Part shown: piece after piece, positions 41,788 to 50,147 of the stretch
Numbering within the stretch: the stretch's first letter is position 1
How the letters are laid out: the number at the start of each line of letters is the position of its first letter
Assembly (NCBI GenBank): GCA_964434165.1
Contig: CAYSUS010000027.1
Location: 13,629 to 77,628 of the forward strand
Reading direction: 5' to 3'
DNA: 64,000 nt
Source of the DNA: CAYSUS01 sp964434165
Lineage (GTDB): Bacteria > Planctomycetota > Planctomycetia > Pirellulales > Thermoguttaceae
Translations under genes and position numbers: made by a program
The notes under the pieces: model-generated
The model's database searches: none
The model's input: only the letters and a program-made list of their open reading frames with translations
Told to the model about the DNA's origin: nothing

Positions 41788-42345
41788 TCACTCCTCCAAG
41801 CTCATGACTTCCCTGAGGAGCTCCTTCAGTTGCAGGCGCCCACGGTGGAGGCGGCTCCGCACGGTGCCGATCGGCAGGTCGAGGACCTCGGCGATCGTCT
41901 CGTAGCAGCAGCCGTCGATCTCGCGGAGCACCAGGACGGTGCGGTGTTCTTCGCTCAGCTGGGCCAGGGCCTCGTGCACCCGGCGGCAGCGTTCATCGCG
42001 GTCGGCATGGCCTTCCGGCCCGACGCTCGGGTCGAGGGGCTCCTGCCCGCTTATCTCGCGGACGTGCTCGACCGAAAGCGCCGGCTTCCGACGGCGTCGG
42101 AGGCTGGCCGCCATGTTGAACGCGATCCGGTACAGCCAGGTGTAAAAGGCGCTGGAGTGTTGGAAGGTGTCCAACTTGACGAAGGCCTGAACCAGAGCAT
42201 CCTGGACCACGTCCCGGGCGTCGTCGGGGCCGACGACGTGCGCGATCGTGTTGTACAGCCGGCCCTGATATTTCTGGACCAGTTGCCCGAATGCCGCCGA
42301 ATTGCCCTGGAGGGTCGCTTCGATCAGTTGGGCGTCGTCGTTCAC
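41788..42345 (-). CDS. ECF-type RNA polymerase sigma factor
   Basis: 185 aa. Region 2 is seen as QLVQKYQGRLYNTIAHVVG, DARDVVQDALVQAF and FYTWLYRIAFNMA (about residues 22-85); region 4 as LSEEHRTVLVLREIDGCCYE, IAEVLDLPIGTVRSRLHRGR (about 135-175). The linker carries EPLDPSVGPE. This is the common RpoE-like class paired with membrane anti-sigma factors, and the next gene encodes such a protein. It would direct RNA polymerase to an envelope- or surface-response regulon, which is inference from the class. Autoregulation is usual in such pairs, but I could not place a matching promoter. Confidence 0.95.
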   Translation of the reverse strand: MNDDAQLIEATLQGNSAAFGQLVQKYQGRLYNTIAHVVGPDDARDVVQDALVQAFVKLDTFQHSSAFYTWLYRIAFNMAASLRRRRKPALSVEHVREISGQEPLDPSVGPEGHADRDERCRRVHEALAQLSEEHRTVLVLREIDGCCYETIAEVLDLPIGTVRSRLHRGRLQLKELLREVMSLEE

Positions 42346-42931
42346 AGCAGGTTTCGCTTATTGGGACGCGGCGAGAGGTGCCGAAGTTCCCGCCGAGGTT
42401 CCGGAGCCCGGCGGGAGAGCGCCCGGTGGCGACACCGAAACCTCATCTTCCCCCGGTTCGCCGCGGCTGTCAAACCCTTGTTACAGAGTCACTTGCGGTG
42501 GAAAGGCGGGCAACGGAGCGAAGCGCGAATTCGGCGCCGATCCCCCCACTTGAGCCGCTTCCGGGATGGGCGTCCGTGGCCGGCCGTCGGTGTGGTTTTT
42601 GCTTGCGCGGGCGGGCCGGGTGCCCCGCGGCGGACCTCTCGGATCGTCTGTCCTCCTTGCCAGTGTACCTCCTGCGGCCGGCTACTCGGGGACCTGAAGC
42701 CCGGCAAGACTCGGGATCGTGCAGCGCTCAGCTTGCCGGCGCCCCGCTTGAGAGCAAGGAGCGGACGAGGGCAGCCCGTGATCCCTGGACGAGGTGGTCC
42801 CTGGATGAAACAGGGCAGCCAGCCGAAGCGCCGCGGGCCTCGATTCGGTACGCCCGGTGGGAACCTACAGTTCTCTCTGGGGCGATGAGAGGGATTATTC
42901 CGCAGGCGCGGCCCGGCGGCGCCGCCGAGGA
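42346..42931. other. Intergenic region without a supported gene
   Basis: About 590 bp upstream of the sigma gene. The open frames have no start signals and no family resemblance. The sigma-gene promoter should lie here but is not recognisable. Confidence 0.5.
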
Positions 42932-43564
42932 TCAAGACGTCGGCAGCGAGGCCTCGTAAGAGAGACTGTCGATGAACTTCTTGGCTGCCAGGTAGTCGGA
43001 TGGCGGCAGGTCGCGAATCTGATCCTTCAGATGGGTCTGCATCAGATTGCAGGCGTCGCGGAGCTTGCGGCGCTCGTCGATGGTGAGCACACCGCCCGCA
43101 GCCCGCTTGTTGTACAGCGATTCGATCTCGGCCCGCATCTTCTCGAAATCGTCGGTCTTCAGGGCCACCGGCCAGGAGACCTTTCCCGAGACCGGATCGA
43201 GCTCGCTAGGGCTGAGCCGATCGGGGGCATCCTCCTTGGCCCAGCGGACCATTTGCTCGCTTGTAGCCCGCGGCTGCCGCTCCTCGGCGCGGTAGGCGCG
43301 GTTGGCCGCGCGCATCTCGAAGTAGGTGTCGGTCCACTGCCGGGCGTTTTCGATCTCTCGGCGTCGGACCTCGCTAAGGTTAAGCATCGCTTCCGACGTG
43401 TTGAGGTTGTAATCGCCCTGCGAGCGAACGACGTCGGAGACGCCCCGCGCGTAGCTCTCGGCCGGGGTCGCCGCCCGGTTGTCCACCCACCACTGGGCTC
43501 CGGCGGCCTGGGGAAAGAGCCCTAGAATCGAGACGAGGATCGCAATCGTGCCCAAGCGACGCAT
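42932..43564 (-). CDS. Secreted hypothetical protein, 210 aa, helical
   Basis: The signal peptide is clear (RRLGTIAILVSILGLFPQA, cut near AGAQ). The mature start WWVDNRAATPAESYARGVSDVVRS and the following long helices rich in Arg, Glu and Ala (SEVRRREIENARQWTDTYFE, MRAANRAYRAEERQPR) resemble a planctomycete-only family that I recall but cannot name. No Cys, no catalytic motif and no anchor are present, so it is likely periplasmic. It is divergent from the HEAT-repeat gene. Function unknown. Confidence 0.75.
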   Translation of the reverse strand: MRRLGTIAILVSILGLFPQAAGAQWWVDNRAATPAESYARGVSDVVRSQGDYNLNTSEAMLNLSEVRRREIENARQWTDTYFEMRAANRAYRAEERQPRATSEQMVRWAKEDAPDRLSPSELDPVSGKVSWPVALKTDDFEKMRAEIESLYNKRAAGGVLTIDERRKLRDACNLMQTHLKDQIRDLPPSDYLAAKKFIDSLSYEASLPTS

Positions 43565-43704
43565 GGCTCACACCTCCCAGACGAGACTTCGATCAACAGG
43601 CAACCAGAGGGGACACGCGACCCGTCGGCGACGGTTCCCAGCGGGGGGTTCCGGCATTGCTCCGACGCCCTTCAATTCGAGCGAACGCATTACGCTGGCG
43701 CATG

Positions 43705-43732
43705 TTCACTTTCCTGGTAACGCAGTTATAAT
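43705..43732 (+). promoter_or_regulatory. Promoter for the HEAT-repeat gene
   Basis: TTCACT at 43705-43710 and a perfect TATAAT at 43727-43732, 16 bp apart. The start of transcription would be near 43739, about 72 nt before the ATG. Confidence 0.6.
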
Positions 43733-43810
43733 ACCGGCAATTCGGCGGCAGTCAACGTTGCCGAGGCCTATTCCGCCGCGTCGAAACGCGATTCCACCTG
43801 GGAGAGTGCC

Positions 43811-45460
43811 ATGCGCCGTCTTGTCGTCTTGCTGTTGCTGGGAAGTCTGCTTTCGTGGGGGGGGTCGGGTCTGGGGGCCGAGGGCAAGGTTGCGCGGCTG
43901 ATAGACAAGCTCGACTCGGACCAACTGGCCGTTCGAGTTCAGGCGATCGACTCCTTGGGGATGATGGGGGGGGATGCCGCGGAGGCGGTGGATGATCTGA
44001 CCGAGGCTTTGGGCGACGAGTCGCCGGCCGTGCGCTCCCATGCGGCCCGGGCGCTGGGGCTGATCGGCGAGGTCCCTCGCCCCACGATCCGCAAACTGGT
44101 CCGGCTGGTAACTGATCGCAACCAGTTGGTTCGCCGCGCGGCCCTTGGTGCACTGGCCCGTTTGAGGCCGGGCCCCAGGATCGTGCTCCCCCTGGCAGCG
44201 AAGCTGATGAAGGAGGCCGACCCGGCCGTGCGGCTCCGCGTGATGGATGCCCTGGCTGAGACGGGCAAGCCGGCGGTGCCGTTCCTCATCGAGGCCCTGA
44301 AGGATGACCAAAGCGCCTACTGGGCGGTCCTCGTCCTTTCGGAGATCGGCCCCGACGCGGCCGAGGCCGCCCCCGCACTGGCCGAGCTGGCCAAGAGCCG
44401 GAAGGTCGAGCTGGCCCGCGAGGCGATTCTCGCGCTGGGCAAGATCGGCCCGGACGCAAAGGTCGCCGTGCCGGTGCTGACCGAGGCGCTGCCCAGTGAG
44501 ATGCCGGGCGTTTCCATTGCCGCCGCGTACGCCCTGGGATCGATCGGACCCGCAGCCAAGCCCGCGGCCGAGGGCCTAGAGAAGATGGCCGCCAGCGAGA
44601 AGGAGTTCCCCAAGACGATCGCCACCTGGGCTCTAGCGCGGATCCAGCCCGACGACAAGAATCTGCGGGAAAAAGCGGCGAAGCTGCTGATCGAAGAGTT
44701 GAAGTCCAAGGAGGAGCGCGTTCGCATCGCCGCCGCGCGAGGACTGGAAGGTCTCGACCCGGAGCCCGGCGAGTTCGCGCCGTACTTCATGAAGGCCTTC
44801 GAGGGTGCGCAGCCGGAGGTCCTCACGCGGGCGCTGGACGCGATCGCCACGCTCGGCCCGGCTGCCGCGCCCGGCTTGACCAAGATCCTGGGGGTGAAAG
44901 AGGTCGCGCCGGGCGCGGCCTACGCGCTTGGCGAGATCGGCCCGGAGGCCAAGTCCGCCGTGCCCGGGCTGATCGGGCTCCTGCAGAGCGATGACGTCCC
45001 GGCGCGGCGCGAGGCGGCGATCGCCCTGGGCAAGATCGGCCCGGACTCGAAGGAGGCCGTGGACGCCCTGATCAAGCTGGTGGACGATCCGGAGGAGGAA
45101 GTCCGTCACGCGGCCATCTTCGGCCTGGGCGGGATCGGCCCCGACGCGATGGCGGCCAAGGACGTCTTGGCGAAGACGCTGGCCGGCGACGACGAGTTCC
45201 TCCGGGTGGTCTCGGCCTGGGCCCTGGCCCAGATCGATCCCAAATGTCCGGTGACGAGCCCCAAGTCCGTGCCGCTGTTGATCGACGCGCTCGGCGATCC
45301 GAAGGACCTGGTGCGACTGGAGGCGGCCCGAGCTCTGCAGTGTTATGGTTCCGCCGCCAAGGAGGCCATCCCGGCGCTGGAGAAAGTCGCTGAGCACGAC
45401 GAGGATGAGTTGGTGCGGGACATGGCCGCCAACGCCCTGAAGGCGATTCGAGGTCAGTAG
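43811..45460 (+). CDS. Secreted HEAT-repeat protein
   Basis: 549 aa with a signal peptide (about 1-22, LLLLGSLLSWGGSGLGAEG). The whole mature chain is HEAT/PBS-lyase-type repeats of about 30-37 residues, each with an A-x-x-A-L-G-x-I-G-P-(D/E)-A-K core; at least thirteen units can be counted. Such alpha-solenoids bind other proteins and carry no enzyme activity themselves. The original PBS-lyase link to phycobilins does not apply here. Export suggests a scaffold in the periplasm or at the cell surface. A good promoter lies upstream and the gene appears to be on its own transcript. Confidence 0.92.
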   Translation: MRRLVVLLLLGSLLSWGGSGLGAEGKVARLIDKLDSDQLAVRVQAIDSLGMMGGDAAEAVDDLTEALGDESPAVRSHAARALGLIGEVPRPTIRKLVRLVTDRNQLVRRAALGALARLRPGPRIVLPLAAKLMKEADPAVRLRVMDALAETGKPAVPFLIEALKDDQSAYWAVLVLSEIGPDAAEAAPALAELAKSRKVELAREAILALGKIGPDAKVAVPVLTEALPSEMPGVSIAAAYALGSIGPAAKPAAEGLEKMAASEKEFPKTIATWALARIQPDDKNLREKAAKLLIEELKSKEERVRIAAARGLEGLDPEPGEFAPYFMKAFEGAQPEVLTRALDAIATLGPAAAPGLTKILGVKEVAPGAAYALGEIGPEAKSAVPGLIGLLQSDDVPARREAAIALGKIGPDSKEAVDALIKLVDDPEEEVRHAAIFGLGGIGPDAMAAKDVLAKTLAGDDEFLRVVSAWALAQIDPKCPVTSPKSVPLLIDALGDPKDLVRLEAARALQCYGSAAKEAIPALEKVAEHDEDELVRDMAANALKAIRGQ

Positions 45461-45576
45461 TCGTCCGTAGCTCCGGCCGCGGCGGAGGGCCGCAGGTCGC
45501 AACAGCCGAGTAGGGTTTATGCCGGGGGTGACGATCGCGCTTGCGCGGCGTTGCCCCTTTTTGCGTGGCCCGCGCG

Positions 45577-45605
45577 TTGTCGGGTGGTTCTTGCCCGACT
45601 AAACT
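45577..45605 (+). promoter_or_regulatory. Promoter for the SWIM-domain gene
   Basis: TTGTCG at 45577-45582 and TAAACT at 45600-45605, 17 bp apart. The start of transcription would be near 45612, leaving a leader of about 83 nt. Confidence 0.45.
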
Positions 45606-45694
45606 AGAACATCCACGCCCAGCGGCCACTCGCTGCGTGTTCTTCCCCCCTCGACGTCGGCTGGCGCCGACTCCCCCAACCCCTCGAGCAGGGC

Positions 45695-47428
45695 ATGGCC
45701 ACGATCCCCGTCTTGCAGGAATCGCAAATTGAGGAGCGCGTGGGGCGGCGCGGCTTCCGGCGGGGCCGCGAGTATTACCGTGGCGGGGCGGTTATCCACC
45801 CCCGCCGACAGGGATCGACGCTGAAGGCCCAGTGCACCGGCTCGCATCCGGTCCCCTACCGGGTCCGGGTGACATTCAACCGGCACGAGGTGCTGGAGGC
45901 GGAGTGCTCTTGCCCGATCGGCCGCGGCGGCTACTGCAAGCACGTGGCGGCCTTGCTGCTAGCGTGGCGCGACCGGCCGCAGGATTTCGCGGAGGTCGAG
46001 GAGTTCGACGCCGCCCTTGCCCGATGCAGCCGACGCGAGCTGGCCGATCTGATCAAGGATCTCGTCCACCTCCACCCGGAACTGGAGGAGACGGTGGAAT
46101 CGCGCCTGCCGGCCTCGGGCGTGCCCCGCTCTCCGCCCGACCCAGCCGTGTACCGCCGCCAGGTCGCCGCGCTTCTGGAGCGCGCCGGGCGCGAGGGTGG
46201 CATCCGCGTGGAACGGCTGGGCGAGCAGCTCACGGCGATCAAGGAGATCGGCGACGCGTTCATCCGGCAGCGCGAGTTCGCCGCGGCCTCGGTGATCTAT
46301 CTGGCCATTCTCTGCGAGCTGTTGGCTCAGGGCCAGGCGCTGGCCGATCGCGAGCCGCCGGTCGCCGCGGTGGTCGATCCGTGTGTGGAGTCGCTGGGCC
46401 ATTGCCTGGCCGAGACGCGTCAGGAGACCGAAGCCCGCACGGTCATCCTGCGCACCCTGTTGAGCCTGTACCGCTTCGACCTGGGGCTGGGCAGCGCGGC
46501 ACGGCGCGACGTGGTCGAGATCCTCCTCGGCCAGGCCAACGCCCGGGAGAAACGGTTGCTGGTGGAATGGATCGAGGCCATGCTCCCCGAAGCCGACAGC
46601 GACGCCACGCGCCGGGCGTTGGGCGGCCTGGCTCTGGAACTCGATCCGGACCGGATCGAGTTCGACTCCTTCGCGAGGCTCTGTCGGGCGAGCGGCCGCG
46701 TGTTCGATCTCTGCTACCGGCTGATCGGCATGGGCCGCACCGACGAGGCAGTGCACGAGGCGCGACGCGCCGACTCCTACGACCTGTTGCGCCTGGCCGA
46801 TCTTCTGGCGCTCCGCGGCGAGGCAGGCCGGGCAGAGGCGATCGTCGAGCAACGGCTCGCGTCGGCGGAGACCCCGGAGCTCCGCGCTTGGCTCGACGAG
46901 CGCCGCAGCGCCGAGCGGGATCGGCTCGCCGCCCTGGAGCTCTCGGAAAAAGTGTTCCGCCTGGAGCCCAGTTTCGAAAGCTACGCGCGGCTTCGCGGGC
47001 TGGGCCGCCGCACGGGGGCATGGGACGGGCTGCACACCCGGCTGCTGCTGTTTCTTGAGCAGTCCGGGCGCGTGACCCTGCTGGTCCGCATTCATCTGGA
47101 CGAGAACGACCTGGACCGGGCGATCGCCCTGGTGCGCTGCGGGGGGGGCGAGGAAGGGATGGGCGGGCTGGAAATGGATGTCGCCCGGGCGGCCGAGCGC
47201 TCACGGCCCGCCGACGCGCTGGCCCTCTATCGCGAGCAGGTCGATCGGCTGCTCGCCGGACGCAACCGCGAGCACTACGCCGAGGCATGCCAGTTGCTGC
47301 GCAGGATTCGCAACCTGATGAAGCGGACCGGCGCCGCCCGCTTCTGGGGCAATTACCTGGACGAGCTGCGCGAGCGCCACCGAGGCCTGCGCGGGTTTGA
47401 ATCGGAGCTCGAGAAGGCCGAGCTGTAG
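45695..47428 (+). CDS. SWIM zinc-finger protein with helical repeats
   Basis: 577 aa. The SWIM motif CxC...CxH is complete at Cys71, Cys73, Cys81 and His83 (ECSCPIGRGGYCKHVAALLL). Ahead of it is the usual opening (QIEERVGRRGFRRGREYYRGGAV, then VRVTFNRHEVLEAEC). The remaining 470 residues are helical repeats resembling TPRs (YLAILCELLAQG, EAVHEARRADSYDLLRLADLL, YAEACQLLRRIRNLMKR). In bacteria SWIM domains often occur in or beside SNF2-type helicases and are assumed to bind nucleic acid or protein. No helicase is near. It is a cytoplasmic protein without a signal. Confidence 0.88.
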   Translation: MATIPVLQESQIEERVGRRGFRRGREYYRGGAVIHPRRQGSTLKAQCTGSHPVPYRVRVTFNRHEVLEAECSCPIGRGGYCKHVAALLLAWRDRPQDFAEVEEFDAALARCSRRELADLIKDLVHLHPELEETVESRLPASGVPRSPPDPAVYRRQVAALLERAGREGGIRVERLGEQLTAIKEIGDAFIRQREFAAASVIYLAILCELLAQGQALADREPPVAAVVDPCVESLGHCLAETRQETEARTVILRTLLSLYRFDLGLGSAARRDVVEILLGQANAREKRLLVEWIEAMLPEADSDATRRALGGLALELDPDRIEFDSFARLCRASGRVFDLCYRLIGMGRTDEAVHEARRADSYDLLRLADLLALRGEAGRAEAIVEQRLASAETPELRAWLDERRSAERDRLAALELSEKVFRLEPSFESYARLRGLGRRTGAWDGLHTRLLLFLEQSGRVTLLVRIHLDENDLDRAIALVRCGGGEEGMGGLEMDVARAAERSRPADALALYREQVDRLLAGRNREHYAEACQLLRRIRNLMKRTGAARFWGNYLDELRERHRGLRGFESELEKAEL

Positions 47429-47462
47429 CCCCCTTCTCCCCACGGAACACCCCAGGAGGCCG

Positions 47463-47639
47463 ATGATGTCCGAAGACCAGGCCCCGCGCTGCGAGCAGTG
47501 TCCACTCAGAAAGAAGGCCGAGGCGCGGCCCCGCTCGCTAATCGGCATTCTCTGGAAGCTCCACACCTACATTTGCCCAGGGTGGAAGTCGTACCAGCGC
47601 TGGCTGGCCAGGAAGGCGGAGAGGGATCCCGTCGGATAG
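47463..47639 (+). CDS. Small Cys-containing protein, 58 aa
   Basis: A good AGGAGG lies five bases before the ATG. The peptide has CEQCPLRKKAEARP near the start, a tryptophan-rich centre (GILWKLHTYICPGWKSYQRW) and a basic end. Short proteins with a CxxC near the N-terminus and a C-P-G-W-K motif recur in several bacterial phyla as I recall, without a known role. The CxxC plus the later Cys could bind zinc or act in redox. It begins 34 bp after the SWIM gene and is probably co-transcribed with it. Confidence 0.75.
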   Translation: MMSEDQAPRCEQCPLRKKAEARPRSLIGILWKLHTYICPGWKSYQRWLARKAERDPVG

Positions 47640-47733
47640 CCGTGCACTCGCGCCGCGCGGTACGCCAAAGGGGGCGGGCAATCTCCGCGATTCGTGGCCT
47701 TCCAACCAACGTGCCTCCCGGAGCTTCGCTCCC

Positions 47734-49191
47734 ATGCGTCGCCACGAGCATCCCGCCCGCGACGCGGCCCTCGCCGCGCTACAGGCCGAGACGCTGGACG
47801 TGCTCGTGGTGGGCGGCGGGATCGTGGGGGCCGGCGTGGCCCGCGATGCAGCCATGCGCGGGCTGCGCACGGGACTGGTCGAGCAGTACGACCTGGCCTT
47901 CGGCACGAGCAGCCGCTCCAGCCGCCTGCTGCACGGGGGATTGAGGTACCTGGCCCAAGGGCGGATCGGGCTGGTCTATGAGGCCAGTCAGGAGAAGCGA
48001 ATTCTCCACCGCATCGCCCCCCACCTCGCCCGGCCGCTGGAGTTCCTCTTCCCCACGTATCGCGGATCGGGCTGGCCCCGCTGGCAGCTTCGCGTGGGGG
48101 TGAAGCTCTACGACCTGCTTTGCTGGGGCAAGAACATGGGCCCCTCCGGCAGCCTGAGCCGCGGGCAGACGCTCGCCCGACTGCCGGGGCTTTCGCCTGA
48201 GGGGCTCACCGGCGCGGTCTCCTACTACGACGGCCTGACCGCCGACGCCCGACTCGTGCTCGACACGCTCCGGTCGGCCGCCGCGGCTGGCGCGGCGGTC
48301 GTCAGCTATGCCAAGGCGGAGTCGCCGCGGCGCAACGGGTCGGCGTGGCGGATCGCGATCCGCGACACGCTCGCGCAAGGAACTTCCGAGGTCGCGGCCC
48401 GCTGCGTGATCCACGCCACCGGGCCCTGGGCCGAGCGACTCGCGCCGAGCGGGGTCCGGTTGCGCCTGACCAAGGGAGTGCACCTGGTGGTCGATCGCGC
48501 GCGGATCGATTGCGACGCGGCCCTGGTCCTGGCCGAGGGAAGCCGCATCGTGTTCATGCTCCCCTGGGGCGAGCGCCTGGTCCTGGGAACCACCGACACC
48601 GACTACCAGGGCGAGATCGAGGCCGTGCACACCGAGCGGGAGGACGTCCGCTACCTGCTCGAGCTGGCCGACCGCCACTTCCCGGAGGCCGAGCTCACCG
48701 AGCGGGCCGTGCTGGCCACGTGGGCGGGGCTGCGGCCGTTGATCTACTCGGGGTGCGGCGGCCCGTCCGACATCTCCCGGGCGCATCAGATCCGCGAGCC
48801 CCAGCCCGGCTGGATCGACGTGGCCGGCGGCAAGCTGACGACCTACCGACGGATCGCCGAGCAGGCGGTCGATCGCGCGGCCGCGCGGGCCGGCCGTTCG
48901 ATTGCGCCGTGCCGCACGGCCCAGGAGCCGTTGCTTGCGGAACCCGACGCCGCCCGATTCAGCGGCATCCTCCCGCCGGAGCTCCGTCGGGAGGCGGTCG
49001 AGCACTATTGCACCAGGGAGTGGGCCGTGCATCTGGACGACGTGATGGTCCGCCGCAGCAGCTGGCACTACTACCTTCCCGACTCGTCTTCGGCCAGTCG
49101 CCAGGTCGCCCGGTGGATGGGCGAGCTTCTGGGCTGGAGCGACGAGGAGCGGGAAAAGGAGCTCGCTCGGTATGATGAGACGATTCACTGA
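47734..49191 (+). CDS. glpD: Glycerol-3-phosphate dehydrogenase, FAD-dependent
   Basis: 485 aa. The FAD-binding motif VLVVGGGIVGAGVARDAAMRG lies near residues 24-44, followed by the signature TSSRSSRLLHGGLRYL. Later GlpD blocks are present: GVHLVVDR, MLPWGERLVLGTTDTDY and the C-terminal YYLPDSS region ahead of a short helical domain. It oxidises sn-glycerol-3-phosphate to dihydroxyacetone phosphate at the inner face of the membrane, giving electrons to quinone. The overlapping downstream gene encodes a glycerophosphodiesterase that yields its substrate, so the pair forms a short glycerophosphodiester salvage route. Confidence 0.95.
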   Translation: MRRHEHPARDAALAALQAETLDVLVVGGGIVGAGVARDAAMRGLRTGLVEQYDLAFGTSSRSSRLLHGGLRYLAQGRIGLVYEASQEKRILHRIAPHLARPLEFLFPTYRGSGWPRWQLRVGVKLYDLLCWGKNMGPSGSLSRGQTLARLPGLSPEGLTGAVSYYDGLTADARLVLDTLRSAAAAGAAVVSYAKAESPRRNGSAWRIAIRDTLAQGTSEVAARCVIHATGPWAERLAPSGVRLRLTKGVHLVVDRARIDCDAALVLAEGSRIVFMLPWGERLVLGTTDTDYQGEIEAVHTEREDVRYLLELADRHFPEAELTERAVLATWAGLRPLIYSGCGGPSDISRAHQIREPQPGWIDVAGGKLTTYRRIAEQAVDRAAARAGRSIAPCRTAQEPLLAEPDAARFSGILPPELRREAVEHYCTREWAVHLDDVMVRRSSWHYYLPDSSSASRQVARWMGELLGWSDEEREKELARYDETIH

Positions 49192-50002
49192 GCCAGCGGC
49201 GCTTGTGCTCATGATGGCGGGCGTACTGCACGCGGGGGGCGCCATGGCTGCCGACACGCCGAAGAGTAAGTGCCTGATCGTGGCTCACCGCGGCTATGCC
49301 GCCGTGGCTCCGGAGAACACGCTGGCGGCGATCGCGGCGGCCGTCGAGGCCGGGGCCGACGCATGCGAGTTCGACGTCCGCGTTAGCCGCGACGAGCATA
49401 TCGTCCTGATCCACGACGAGGACCTGAAGCGGACCACCAACGGCCGCGGCAAGGTAGCCGAGAAGACCCTCGCCCAGCTGCGGCGCCTGGACGCCGGCTC
49501 GTGGAAGGACGCGAAGTACGCGGGCGAGCGCCTGCCGACCCTCGACGGGGCCCTGGCGCGGCTGAAGGATTCCGCCTGCCGGCCGGTCGTGGAGATCAAG
49601 GTCGGCGGGATAGCCGAGGAGGTCGTGGCCGCCGTGCGCAAGGCGGGGCTCGTCAACCAAGCGGTCGTGATCGCCTTCAGCAGGGACGTGGTCACGGAGG
49701 TCCGGCGGATTGAGCCCGACATCCGCTGCGGATGGCTTTCGGACGAGAAGGCCAGGGGGACGCCGGCCGAGCACGCGGCGTGGCTGGCCGCCCGGGCGGC
49801 TGAGTGCGGCACGGACCTGATCGATCTCGACCACCGCATCCTCTCGGCCGAGTTGGTGGCGGAGCTGCGGCGGCGGGGACTGGAGGTTTGGACCTGGACC
49901 GTCGATGACCCGCGTCGGGCCGCCGACCTGGCCCGGTGGGGCGTGCGTGCCATCACCACGAACGACCCGGCCAGGCTCCGCCCCGGATGCCGCCAGCCCT
50001 AG
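49172..50002 (+). CDS. Secreted glycerophosphodiester phosphodiesterase
   Basis: 276 aa with a signal peptide (AALVLMMAGVLHAGGAMA). The GDPD catalytic blocks are intact: VAHRGYAAVAPENTLAAI with His and Arg for catalysis, ACEFDVRVSRDEHIVLIHDEDLKRTTNG with metal ligands Glu and Asp plus the second His, then VVEIKVG with a further Glu. The enzyme splits glycerophosphodiesters to glycerol-3-phosphate and an alcohol, here outside the cytoplasm. The start overlaps the end of glpD by 20 bp, so the two are translated from one message. ATG pairs at 49172 and 49175 are both possible starts. Confidence 0.95.
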   Translation: MMRRFTEPAALVLMMAGVLHAGGAMAADTPKSKCLIVAHRGYAAVAPENTLAAIAAAVEAGADACEFDVRVSRDEHIVLIHDEDLKRTTNGRGKVAEKTLAQLRRLDAGSWKDAKYAGERLPTLDGALARLKDSACRPVVEIKVGGIAEEVVAAVRKAGLVNQAVVIAFSRDVVTEVRRIEPDIRCGWLSDEKARGTPAEHAAWLAARAAECGTDLIDLDHRILSAELVAELRRRGLEVWTWTVDDPRRAADLARWGVRAITTNDPARLRPGCRQP

Positions 50003-50147
50003 CCCAAAGCGAAGTAGAGCAAGACCGAGACAACAGAGAGAGCATCTCGGTTGACTCATGTTCCGTACGCCCCGCGATGTGCTCAACGCGCCACAGGGTG
50101 CGTGTTCCATCAACCAGCAAATGGGCAAGTCCTCTTTGCGCCATCCC

